Source: Paenibacillus bovis (GTDB taxonomy: Bacteria; Bacillota; Bacilli; Paenibacillales; Paenibacillaceae). Taken from it: DNA of 64,000 nucleotides. Below the pieces are notes generated by a model that saw only the letters and a list, made by a program, of their open reading frames with translations, was not told the origin of the DNA and did no database searches. The stretch is from contig NZ_CP021170.1 of assembly GCF_001421015.2 (NCBI RefSeq), positions 98,923 to 162,922 of the forward strand, read 5' to 3'. A program made the translations under genes and the position numbers. This document shows positions 1 through 7,832 of the stretch, in pieces; within the stretch, counting starts at the first letter, position 1, and the number at the start of each line of letters is the position of its first letter.

Positions 1-22
1 TTTTACAAGGAGTGACTGCTTA

Positions 23-892
23 ATGAACGGTATCCTTTGGTTTTTACTTTCCGGATCATTAATCGCTCTTCTTGTGTTTCCCGCTCCAAAGCGAACAATA
101 AAAATCGAAAGGATTAAAGAGTTACTCGGTTATAAAATCGTGCAACAACGTGCAGAGAAAATAGGCTTTGAATTCCATGTGAAGCACTATATCATTTTGA
201 TCGTCATAGCTATTGCTATTGGTGGTTTTGTTGCACGCATGACCAACAATCCATTTATTGCTTTGGCAAGTGTAGTTATGGGATATAGTCTTCCTCGGAT
301 TTTTCTTTCGACAATGGAATATAAATATCGTAAAGACATACTCATTAATTTGCCCGTGAATCTTCGCAAAATGGTAGCTCGCCTGGCTGACTGTAAAACG
401 GTCCAGTTATCCATTGAGCGATCCATACCATCTATGCATGGGGTAACCAAAATTATGTTTGCCCAGCTGCTTAGAAAATTGGAGCTTGGTATTGATCTGC
501 AAGCGGCACTTGAACAGATGGCCGATCAAATTAAATTCCAAAAATTTGATGATCTGGTGGGAAAACTGGTCTCCAGTAGTAGAGACGGGTTTCATTTAAA
601 ATCTATTCAAGGGTTGAAAGAAAGTATTGAAGATATGCAAGCTGACGTCAAGCTTTTAAAGCGCCTTGATATTGAAAATAAAGCTAAAATTGCTGCAGTC
701 TATTCTATCATCGGAGGGATCTGGTTCATCGTATTGGCTTTCTCCTATTTTGAAAGTAATACAGGAGGTGGACCAGGTACATTCGATACAGTATTTGGGA
801 AAATCGCATTGGCATTTATGATCGTATGTACTTTTATTGTCTTAATGATGAAGGATAAATACATGCGATTGAATATGAATGATTTACGATAG
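23..892 (+). CDS. TadB-like pilus assembly platform protein
   Basis: This 289-residue inner-membrane protein resembles the TadB type of type II secretion F-domain platform proteins. A hydrophobic segment lies at residues 4-20, a second membrane pair around 60-95, and two C-terminal segments at about 222-243 and 262-280. The central cytoplasmic helical part (residues 110-215) is the F-domain region. Platform proteins of this family sit under the pilus and couple the assembly ATPase to pilin addition. The start has a good AAGGAG site at 7-12. It heads a tight same-strand run with a second platform protein and pilin-like genes; the ATPase (TadA) is not in the window and is presumably upstream. 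Confidence 0.8.
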   Translation: MNGILWFLLSGSLIALLVFPAPKRTIKIERIKELLGYKIVQQRAEKIGFEFHVKHYIILIVIAIAIGGFVARMTNNPFIALASVVMGYSLPRIFLSTMEYKYRKDILINLPVNLRKMVARLADCKTVQLSIERSIPSMHGVTKIMFAQLLRKLELGIDLQAALEQMADQIKFQKFDDLVGKLVSSSRDGFHLKSIQGLKESIEDMQADVKLLKRLDIENKAKIAAVYSIIGGIWFIVLAFSYFESNTGGGPGTFDTVFGKIALAFMIVCTFIVLMMKDKYMRLNMNDLR

Positions 893-922
893 CGCATTTA
901 ATAGCCGGGAGGGAGGTGAAGT

Positions 923-1816
923 ATGATAGGCGGAATTATGATGGGAGTAGGTCTTTTCTTATTGGTGATTGGACTACTGAATGCACTGCTTCCCAATTTT
1001 AAACGGCAAAATCAGCTCAATGCCATCGCAACTTTGATCACGATGAATGAACTCGATCGAGAACGTTCGAAGCAGGGTCATTTGACTCGATATTTAACCA
1101 AACATACTAAAGGCTTGGGAAGCCTGGATTATCTTTTGGGAGAAACGACGCGAAGGATGTATTTGGGTTTAGGTAAGAAAGAGAGCTACGAAGTATATAT
1201 TATTAATCATTTGATTACTTCAATTGCTTTAGGTACCGTACCACTTATGGTTTATACTGTATTCCCACAAAAATTGTTTGTAGCAGCAGCTCCGGTATTA
1301 GCAGGGCTGTTTTTTTATACTTCAATAATGAGTATAAAAAACGAATACAACAAAAGACAAAAACTACTAATTCGTGATCTGCCGAATATGATCAGTAAAA
1401 TGATCATTGCACTGGAAGTTGGGCGCCCTTTAAATAATATTTTCAGGGAAATAAGTGAGCATAAACAAACTAGCCCGCTACTTTCTCAAATGTTAAAACG
1501 GCTCATTACAGATAGCAGAGAAATGTCGTTACAAGATGCCTTAGACAAGTTTGCAAATGAAGTGGATCTGCCGGTCGTATATGATTTCACTTCTGTTGTT
1601 AACGTTGTTATTGTACGTGGATTTGATGAGGCTGAGAAAGATTTAAATGCTGTCAAAGATGATCTGCGTGATCTACGCTATATTTCATTAGGAGAGCAAA
1701 CGCGAAAAGAGCCTGGGAAAATGATCCGAGGCTATTTGTTGTTGGGTTTATCTGCGTTGTTGATTTTAGGAAGTATGATCGCTCATATATTTGGCAGCTT
1801 TGCTTCGATAAATTAA
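923..1816 (+). CDS. TadC-like pilus assembly platform protein
   Basis: This is the second F-domain platform protein, 297 residues, partner of the preceding TadB-like gene as in Tad/Flp pilus loci. Hydrophobic segments lie near residues 2-22, 95-140 and 270-292. The region between about 150 and 255 contains the conserved cytoplasmic helical domain (for example LPNMISKMIIALEVGRPL). The ATG is preceded by GGGAGGGAGGTG with good spacing. The 30-bp gap to the previous gene suggests one transcript. The predicted role is to form the membrane platform with the TadB-like protein. Confidence 0.8.
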   Translation: MIGGIMMGVGLFLLVIGLLNALLPNFKRQNQLNAIATLITMNELDRERSKQGHLTRYLTKHTKGLGSLDYLLGETTRRMYLGLGKKESYEVYIINHLITSIALGTVPLMVYTVFPQKLFVAAAPVLAGLFFYTSIMSIKNEYNKRQKLLIRDLPNMISKMIIALEVGRPLNNIFREISEHKQTSPLLSQMLKRLITDSREMSLQDALDKFANEVDLPVVYDFTSVVNVVIVRGFDEAEKDLNAVKDDLRDLRYISLGEQTRKEPGKMIRGYLLLGLSALLILGSMIAHIFGSFASIN

Positions 1817-1836
1817 AAATTAAAGGAGAATTTAAA

Positions 1837-2058
1837 ATGAAAAATCGTATGGTGAATTGGATGACAAAAGGTTATGTAGTAAGCATTGAAAGAATGCAGC
1901 GTTTTGCTCGGTCTGAACGAGGAGATGCTACACAAAACTGGATCGTTGGTGGGGTCATTACAGTAGCATGTGGTCTGATTCTGTATGCGTTTCTCAAACC
2001 GCAAATTCAGAGCTGGGTGCAAGAGCTGGTTGTAGATCCTCTGAAAAGTATGAAATAA
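1837..2058 (+). CDS. small pilin-like membrane protein
   Basis: A 73-residue protein with a basic N-terminus, the sequence RSERGDATQNW, and then one hydrophobic segment (about residues 37-55). A charged stretch ending in glycine followed by a hydrophobic helix is what prepilin peptidases of the A24 family cut, and such an enzyme is encoded at 7393. By size and position this is the best candidate for the major pilin. It is not a classical Flp pilin because the usual Glu-Tyr after the cut is absent. It has a clear AAAGGAG site. Confidence 0.6.
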   Translation: MKNRMVNWMTKGYVVSIERMQRFARSERGDATQNWIVGGVITVACGLILYAFLKPQIQSWVQELVVDPLKSMK

Positions 2059-2062
2059 GCCA

Positions 2063-2485
2063 ATGTGGAAAAATAACATGCTGAAACGGTTTATCAATGA
2101 TGAGAGTGGAGAGCTGATTACCACTTTCATCATCAGCGTGTTTATTAGCCTAATTTTGTTGGGTTGTGGCGTAACCGGAATGCAGTATTCCATAATTAAG
2201 TCTAACCTCAAAAATGGAGCTAATGAGACGCTGCAAGTGATGAAGTTGGAGAATGGAGCAGATACAAAAACTCACCAAATTTTTAATGATTTTATGAGAT
2301 CATATGGAATGGACCCTACAAAAATCACTTTCACCGCAACTCCAAAAATGGTTCAGCGTGGTGATCGAGTTGAGATTACTGTGTCGACACCATATAAACT
2401 TTGGATATTAAAAGTGCTGGGATATGACCAAGAAGTTACCATTACGGCCCAAGCATCGGGTCTGGCCCATAAATTTATACGATAA
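2063..2485 (+). CDS. TadE-like minor pseudopilin
   Basis: A 140-residue protein with NDESGELITTF near the N-terminus followed by a single hydrophobic helix (about residues 18-42) and a soluble C-terminal domain. The ESG|E junction before the helix is pseudopilin-like. It starts only 4 nt after the previous stop and has no strong ribosome site of its own, so translational coupling is likely; an in-frame ATG at 2078 is an alternative start. It probably acts as a minor subunit or initiator of the pilus. Confidence 0.6.
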   Translation: MWKNNMLKRFINDESGELITTFIISVFISLILLGCGVTGMQYSIIKSNLKNGANETLQVMKLENGADTKTHQIFNDFMRSYGMDPTKITFTATPKMVQRGDRVEITVSTPYKLWILKVLGYDQEVTITAQASGLAHKFIR

Positions 2486-2495
2486 GGAGAGTAAA

Positions 2496-2921
2496 ATGAC
2501 ACTAGTAAAATGGATTTTTATTCTCTTTTTTGGCATTTTGGGTACTGGACTACTTGTAGATTACTTGGCTGTTACAAGTGGCTATGAATCCGTTGGGCGA
2601 TCAATGGAACAATCACTGGATTCAGGAATTATTGCCTCTGAATATATTTCAGATGCAAGTAAAGGGACAGTAAGTTTAGATGTAGAAAAACTCAAAAAAA
2701 CAATACATGATGAATTTCAGCAAAATATGAAGCTGGATGCAAATTTAGAGAACGATTTTTATAAAAATACAACATTTATTGTGGAGTATAAATATGACGC
2801 GAATGGAAAGCCATGGATACAAATGAAGCTGCACACACAAGTTTCATTTATGTTTAAAAATATTATCAGCTATCCGATCAATGCCGAGCGAAATATTGCG
2901 TATGAAGCAGTGTACATGTAG
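2496..2921 (+). CDS. pilus-operon membrane protein, pseudopilin-like
   Basis: A 141-residue protein with one N-terminal membrane helix (residues 4-25) and a soluble domain rich in charged residues. The ATG at 2496 was chosen over an upstream in-frame ATG at 2424 because GATAAGGAGAG lies immediately before it. No family is recognised. Position, size and topology match the third small membrane or pseudopilin gene of Firmicute Tad-like operons. It is followed by the SAF-domain gene 13 bp downstream. Confidence 0.6.
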   Translation: MTLVKWIFILFFGILGTGLLVDYLAVTSGYESVGRSMEQSLDSGIIASEYISDASKGTVSLDVEKLKKTIHDEFQQNMKLDANLENDFYKNTTFIVEYKYDANGKPWIQMKLHTQVSFMFKNIISYPINAERNIAYEAVYM

Positions 2922-2934
2922 GGGAGGATCCAGG

Positions 2935-3627
2935 TTGAAAAAAATTAAAAAATTGTACAATAGAACGACACGAACGATCTTAATCCTAATAGCGGCCCTA
3001 ATTTTTGGTTTTGCCGGATATAAGGTTACCGCGAGTCATGTTGAAGACCAAATCACCACTGCTCCAGTACTTGTTGCAAAAGGAGATATTGGCCCTTTTC
3101 AAGAGCTGACAAAAGATAACACACAAGTTGTACAGAAAGTTATTAGCGAGATCCCGGAAAATGCCATCAAAAATTTCGATGAATTAAAAGTTGGAGATTC
3201 ATTCGCTTCAAGCATTGGCTTTATGGCAGGGGTGCCTATTCAACAAAATTATATCACTACAGCAGCACAGTCAAAACTGGGTACAAGCGTTGGCTTGACT
3301 AAAGGGATGCATGAGATCGGCGTTACTACTGATCTGACAATGTCGGCTGGTGGGGAAATCATGCCGGGAACAAAAGTTAATGTCGTGGGAAGTTATAAAG
3401 ATGGTCGAACCAATGAAACAATCACTTTATCTGATGCTAAATTAACTAATATTAAAGTTGTCAAAGTAAAAAATTCGGAAGGATTGACTATTGATCCTAC
3501 TTCTACAGCAAGCCAAGTTCCAGCAGTTATTGTTTTAGAAGTAAATGAGATGCAAGCTCAGCGAATAGTCGATTATCAAGAAAAAGGGAAAGTATATCTT
3601 ATGCTTACTGGAACCGATCAAAAGTAA
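2935..3627 (+). CDS. CpaB/RcpC-like SAF-domain pilus protein
   Basis: A 230-residue protein beginning at a TTG preceded by GGGGAGG at 2921. It has a basic N-terminus and one membrane helix (about 13-30). A SAF domain follows, with the typical opening in which VLVAKGDIGPFQEL precedes a valine-rich strand, and then a C-terminal beta-rich RcpC/CpaB region. CpaB-type proteins act outside the membrane at the pilus assembly site. It is the last gene of the tight pilus operon; the next gene follows an operator-like intergenic region. Confidence 0.75.
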   Translation: MKKIKKLYNRTTRTILILIAALIFGFAGYKVTASHVEDQITTAPVLVAKGDIGPFQELTKDNTQVVQKVISEIPENAIKNFDELKVGDSFASSIGFMAGVPIQQNYITTAAQSKLGTSVGLTKGMHEIGVTTDLTMSAGGEIMPGTKVNVVGSYKDGRTNETITLSDAKLTNIKVVKVKNSEGLTIDPTSTASQVPAVIVLEVNEMQAQRIVDYQEKGKVYLMLTGTDQK

Positions 3628-3669
3628 AGGTACGATATGAACTCCTAATTCTGGGAATTATCCTATTTA

Positions 3670-3737
3670 CAACCGATAACGGTTGTGTTATATTTCATTC
3701 AACCGATAACGGTTGTAAAATTTACCAATTCGGTTGG
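3670..3737. promoter_or_regulatory. two and a half palindromic operator-like sites
   Basis: CAACCGATAACGGTTG occurs twice, at 3670-3685 and 3700-3715, exactly 30 bp apart. Each copy has six-base arms (CAACCG/CGGTTG) around ATAA. A degenerate third copy with an intact CGGTTG half lies at 3731-3736, 21 bp further. All spacings are near whole helical turns. The sites lie between the pilus operon and a small HTH gene, so they are a probable operator for cooperative binding of that or another regulator. Confidence 0.6.
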
Positions 3738-3753
3738 GAAATAGGGTGATAAC

Positions 3754-4053
3754 TTGCCAGATATGAATAGTGAGCTATATCGCTTTTTTGAAAAAATTTC
3801 ATGGATTGCTCATCCAGATACGACCTTGACTATGAATGAACGAAATAAAATGATACTTCAAATGATCGATATATATAATCCCTTGGATCATATTATGGGC
3901 ACAGAAGATGCTGCCGTACTATCTGGTAATGAGTTAAGTTCGGATCGGATCAAGCGACTCTGCCAGGAGGGTGAATTACGTGCAATCAAAATTGGTAAGC
4001 AATGGATCCTGGATAAAAATCAAGAAATTAAAGCGAAGCGAAAAAGAAAATAG
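3754..4053 (+). CDS. excisionase-type helix-turn-helix protein
   Basis: A 99-residue protein starting at TTG behind AGGGTGAT. Residues about 48-90 resemble the MerR/excisionase-like HTH used by small DNA-binding proteins: an AA pair in the first helix, RIKRLCQEGELRAIKIG, then a basic tail. The N-terminal half is helical and unrecognised. It sits directly behind the tandem CAACCG/CGGTTG palindromes, so autoregulation is a reasonable inference. It may control the pilus operon or the secreted protein that follows 10 bp later. Confidence 0.6.
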   Translation: MPDMNSELYRFFEKISWIAHPDTTLTMNERNKMILQMIDIYNPLDHIMGTEDAAVLSGNELSSDRIKRLCQEGELRAIKIGKQWILDKNQEIKAKRKRK

Positions 4054-4063
4054 GAGCGATATT

Positions 4064-4960
4064 ATGAAAAAGAATAAGCGTGTGATTACAGGGACTTTGG
4101 CCGTTGTAACAGCTGTAAGTATGATTAGCGGAGCTTTATTGCTTTCTGCTCCCAATTCAGTATTTGCAGCAACGGCTATTAAAGTTACAGTTGATTCAGC
4201 AACGGTTAACTTTCCGGATCAGAAACCTGTTTTAGATAACAATCGAGTCTTGATTCCAACACGGTTTGTTGCACAGCAGCTAGGTGGTAAAGTAGGATAC
4301 AATAGCAAAAGCAAGACAGTTACTATCCAACAAGGTGCTAAGACAATTACGCTAAAGATCAATAGTGCCAAAGTGATGGCCGGAGGAAAAACGGTTATGC
4401 TGGATGTTCCAGCTAAAGTAGTACGTGGTCGCACTATGGTTCCTCTGCGATTTGTCTCGGAAGCTATGGGTGCGACAGTTGATTGGAATCAAGCACGTAG
4501 CCTGGTAAGCATTACTACAGGAACTGGAACTGTTCCAAAACCAGTGCCACAACCGCAGTCTACAAGTGGCTTTCAATTCGATCCAGGATTCACAACAATG
4601 GCTAAAAATCTCTTCCTAAACAATATCAAAGAAGAAAATGGTAAGTTGACATTTACTGTGCCTACTGGTGCCACTGCAAGTTTTAATACTACAAAAGGTA
4701 AGCAAACAATATTGACACCTGGAAAAACCTATACCTATTCAGTAGGTAAGGGGGAAGGATTCATTATCTTCAAATATGTTGACCCATCTAAAGTTATTCC
4801 AGGTGCCCAAAAGCAATCTGAATACTATGTTGTTTATTTGGATCCTTCTATCCGAGGCTACTCTGATACTTCTAAAGTAATTGTTGTAACAGATGATGCA
4901 AAACTCAATGAGAAATCCGGCACTTTAGAAGAAGTACAAAAATTAGCAGCTCAGTTATAA
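4064..4960 (+). CDS. secreted stalk-domain (copper amine oxidase N-terminal-like) protein
   Basis: A 298-residue exported protein. A signal peptide runs to about residue 35 (cut after SVFA). Residues 37-135 contain the repeated 'V(L)IPTRFVAQQLG...' and 'MVPLRFVSEAMGATVDW' signatures of the copper amine oxidase N-terminal stalk domain, very common in Paenibacillus exported proteins. A Pro/Gln linker and an unrecognised beta-rich C-terminal domain follow. The ATG at 4064 has TAGGAG upstream; the longer in-frame reading from 3971 overlaps the HTH gene and was rejected. A strong terminator follows. Confidence 0.8.
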   Translation: MKKNKRVITGTLAVVTAVSMISGALLLSAPNSVFAATAIKVTVDSATVNFPDQKPVLDNNRVLIPTRFVAQQLGGKVGYNSKSKTVTIQQGAKTITLKINSAKVMAGGKTVMLDVPAKVVRGRTMVPLRFVSEAMGATVDWNQARSLVSITTGTGTVPKPVPQPQSTSGFQFDPGFTTMAKNLFLNNIKEENGKLTFTVPTGATASFNTTKGKQTILTPGKTYTYSVGKGEGFIIFKYVDPSKVIPGAQKQSEYYVVYLDPSIRGYSDTSKVIVVTDDAKLNEKSGTLEEVQKLAAQL

Positions 4961-4970
4961 TATAACTATT

Positions 4971-5002
4971 AAAAAGAGTCCGTTTTTGCGGACTCTTTTT
5001 TG
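4971..5002 (+). terminator. rho-independent terminator
   Basis: A 12-bp stem (AAAAAGAGTCCG with CGGACTCTTTTT, loop TTTTTG) ends in a T run directly after the stalk-domain gene. Confidence 0.9.
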
Positions 5003-5016
5003 TATGGAGGAAAATA

Positions 5017-7338
5017 ATGTTTAAAAAAATTGGGATCATGCTAGTGACTGTATTTTTTGGGATAACAGCTACGCATTCTTATGCAGCAGAAACCCCTATG
5101 TTGCATAAATATTTTGAAAGAGATTACGATGCTACAGGGGAATTTTTGGCGGGTGTAATCCCAGCTTTGGATGATTCACAGGTTTTAACACGTCCATGGG
5201 AGTTATCAAGATGGACTGGAATTGTTAATTACCCAGATGGAACAAGCAAAAAGATACAAAATTATGATGTGTTTAATGTAAAAAAGGCCGAAGGTGATAC
5301 TAACTTCGATAAAGAGAACGGGTTTGGATTAGTTTATAAAAGTCCAGAAGCCCTTGGTGAGTTGTTTGATGCTTTTATACAAAAACCAGATGGGGTTACT
5401 GCAAAACAAATTGACTATTATCGTACTATGTTCTCAGTAAATGCAAACGATGAAAGCTATAAAAAAGGAAACTCTTTTTATTATGATATTCAACGCTCAT
5501 CACCATTTTTGCGTACTGCAGGTATTATCCAGCGAATGGGCTATAAGTTTGATCAAACCAAAAAGATCAGTGAAGACGAGCGGCAAGCCATTTATGAAGC
5601 TTCGAAATGGCCAGAACTTAAAGTAGTTCAATCTTCTCAAAGCTTTACACTGAATTACGCAGCATACGGGTTTTCTGATCGAAAGATCCGGATCGTTGCC
5701 ACGGCGAAGGGTGCTTTTCCGAACCTGAAGCGTGTTGTTTCTTTGACAGAAGGAAAGCTGATCTCTGCTACCAAAGAAAAGGAAGCCGACAGTATTAAAG
5801 TCACTGATTTTGATGGGCTACGGAAAGAATTTGGAGAAGAGATCGATGTGGTTCTGGAAGATGGATACGGCCGGACAGCGATTCAAACGGTCAAACTGCC
5901 TGCAGTCTCTAATCTCGATTTCATCCCAACGTCGCTCAGCTTGACGAATAGCAATCAGCTGTGGGTGAAATTCAAATACAAAGGCGACGACTTTGTAACT
6001 GCTGACTATGTAAATAAACGCGGAATACCGATGGTTGCAAAAATAACGGTTACGGGTCCCGATGGACAAACTCAGAAGCTTCAAGGCATGTACACAGAAA
6101 GCAGTAAAAACACTGCGAATGGTCAGACTTATGCATTCTATATGGGGAAAGTGAACATTGGAGAGCAGGCCGGTCGGTACAAGATTAAGGCTGAAGTAAC
6201 AATTAATAACCCTAATCATGAAGATCGGGCACTTGAATATCCAGCAATCGCTTATGAAAATAATTCGATTACGGATGAATGGACACGCGATTATACAGAT
6301 CTGATTGCACAATCTGTGAATTCTGATCCAGATCGGCTTTCAGAAGGAAATAAAGCACAAATTACTGCGAAAGTGAAAAATGTCGGTCCAGATACACAGG
6401 GGAGCGTACTGATTCGCTTTACGGACAATGATGAGACAATATATGAAGTTCGAAAAACTCTTCCAGCAAATGAAGTGACAACAGTCGGACCTTTTACCTG
6501 GAAAGGAGAAGGCGAGGGCTATCATAATATTGCGGTTAATGTAGATCCAAAAGAAGAAACAAATGATGTGGATTTTTCTAACAATATCGCTTATGGCAGT
6601 TGTCTCGTGGTTGGTAAAGATGGAACAGCTGGAGCCTGCAGCGGAAACAGTATTTCTAAAAATTGGAGTGTCACCTACCCGACGATCACTGGCTATAAGA
6701 AAAATAGTAAAGGTAAGAGAAAACCGATTTGGAAATATAAAAAGGTGACATACCATGAGTCCCTTAAATTGAATGCAGATGTAAATACAAAACAAGGAAT
6801 TGTAACAGATCCTAATAATCCTAAATCAAGCGATGAGGAGAGCCGCGGTAGTTGGGAGATTATTCCGTGGTCCAAGCAAAATGGAAAGAACCCGAATCAT
6901 GTAACCCGGGCTGGTTACGGTTTTGAGCTCAAAGTTAAAACCGACTACGCGACAGACTGGGAAACAAAAGTTCCTCACGGTTATGAAAATACTGCGAAGC
7001 CAATTGGTGGTAAGTACTATGGACCGGATGAAGTGAAGGCTACGATTTATAACACTCGGGGCCAACTTGTTAAAACAATAAAAATGGAAAAAACAAGTGG
7101 AGATCGTAATAATGCTACATGGGAGTTCCCTAAAACTACGCTTGTAACGGAGTCCGGAAAGGTATATGTTGATCGGAAATTTATGACCGATTATAAGTCT
7201 CCAAATGGAGAATATACTATTAAAATCTTGAGTAGCGAAGCGGGACGAGCAGGATTTTCTGTGTGCGATACTCGAAAAGTAGAAATATACGGCAGTATGT
7301 ACGATGACACTCAAAATTTAAGAACACTTGATAAATAA
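5017..7338 (+). CDS. secreted CARDB-containing surface protein
   Basis: A 773-residue exported protein with a signal peptide ending near residue 23 (HSYAAETP). About residues 430-535 form a CARDB/APHP-like beta-sandwich: 'QITAKVKNVGPDTQGSV', 'IRFTDNDETIYE' and an 'NDVDFSNNIAYG' ending are typical. The remaining parts are beta-rich and unassigned. It has a clear TGGAGG site and starts right after the previous terminator. Its place between pilus genes and prepilin peptidase suggests an extracellular partner of the pilus, perhaps an adhesin; this is inference from context. Confidence 0.7.
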   Translation: MFKKIGIMLVTVFFGITATHSYAAETPMLHKYFERDYDATGEFLAGVIPALDDSQVLTRPWELSRWTGIVNYPDGTSKKIQNYDVFNVKKAEGDTNFDKENGFGLVYKSPEALGELFDAFIQKPDGVTAKQIDYYRTMFSVNANDESYKKGNSFYYDIQRSSPFLRTAGIIQRMGYKFDQTKKISEDERQAIYEASKWPELKVVQSSQSFTLNYAAYGFSDRKIRIVATAKGAFPNLKRVVSLTEGKLISATKEKEADSIKVTDFDGLRKEFGEEIDVVLEDGYGRTAIQTVKLPAVSNLDFIPTSLSLTNSNQLWVKFKYKGDDFVTADYVNKRGIPMVAKITVTGPDGQTQKLQGMYTESSKNTANGQTYAFYMGKVNIGEQAGRYKIKAEVTINNPNHEDRALEYPAIAYENNSITDEWTRDYTDLIAQSVNSDPDRLSEGNKAQITAKVKNVGPDTQGSVLIRFTDNDETIYEVRKTLPANEVTTVGPFTWKGEGEGYHNIAVNVDPKEETNDVDFSNNIAYGSCLVVGKDGTAGACSGNSISKNWSVTYPTITGYKKNSKGKRKPIWKYKKVTYHESLKLNADVNTKQGIVTDPNNPKSSDEESRGSWEIIPWSKQNGKNPNHVTRAGYGFELKVKTDYATDWETKVPHGYENTAKPIGGKYYGPDEVKATIYNTRGQLVKTIKMEKTSGDRNNATWEFPKTTLVTESGKVYVDRKFMTDYKSPNGEYTIKILSSEAGRAGFSVCDTRKVEIYGSMYDDTQNLRTLDK

Positions 7339-7392
7339 GCAGGCAAAATACTGGAAGTAACAGGATGTCTGCTCAGAAAGAAGGCCAATTTA

Positions 7393-7815
7393 TTGATAAA
7401 TGTTATATTAATAAGTCTATGCATTTATTTTTCTGTTACAGACATCCGTTACCGAACGATTCCTAATCGTGTAATTTACCCGTTATTTATAATTTTATTT
7501 CTTTGGCGGCTCTTTACAGAGCCGTCTTTTTTATGGGGATTGATTCCTTCCTTCATTATGTTCATCTCTTTTTTTTGTACTCCAAATTCGATTGGAGCAG
7601 GGGATGTAAAGTTGGTTGCAGTGATTGGACTTTTCTTAGGAATAGAGCAGACCCTGCTCGTGGTTTTTCTGACTTGCTTGAGTTATATAGTGTATGCCGG
7701 TGGATCAAAATTAGTAAAGAAGCGATTGCAAAAACGAACTCCTTTAGCTCCTTTTTTGGCAGCTGGTGTATCACTATTAATTATTTTGCAATTAATAAGA
7801 CCGTTAATTGGATAA
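7393..7815 (+). CDS. A24-family prepilin peptidase
   Basis: A 140-residue polytopic membrane protein, about the size of the short TadV/FppA-type peptidases. The two catalytic aspartates are visible: D17 in SVTDIRYRTIPN and D71 in the GxGD motif (SIGAGDVKL). It starts at TTG with GAAAGAAGG upstream. It most likely processes the pilin and pseudopilins encoded at 1837-2921. It ends 17 bp before the large SLH protein. Confidence 0.85.
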   Translation: MINVILISLCIYFSVTDIRYRTIPNRVIYPLFIILFLWRLFTEPSFLWGLIPSFIMFISFFCTPNSIGAGDVKLVAVIGLFLGIEQTLLVVFLTCLSYIVYAGGSKLVKKRLQKRTPLAPFLAAGVSLLIILQLIRPLIG

Positions 7816-7832
7816 TATAGGAGGAAAAAAAG

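Noticed and set aside
2424..2495. Upstream extension of the third pilus-operon membrane protein
   Set aside because: It overlaps the previous gene, and a good ribosome site lies before ATG 2496.
3971..4063. Upstream extension of the stalk-domain protein
   Set aside because: It lies inside the HTH gene and would place the signal peptide internally.
4971..5002. Short inverted repeat considered as a regulatory palindrome
   Set aside because: T run and position directly after a gene make it an ordinary terminator.
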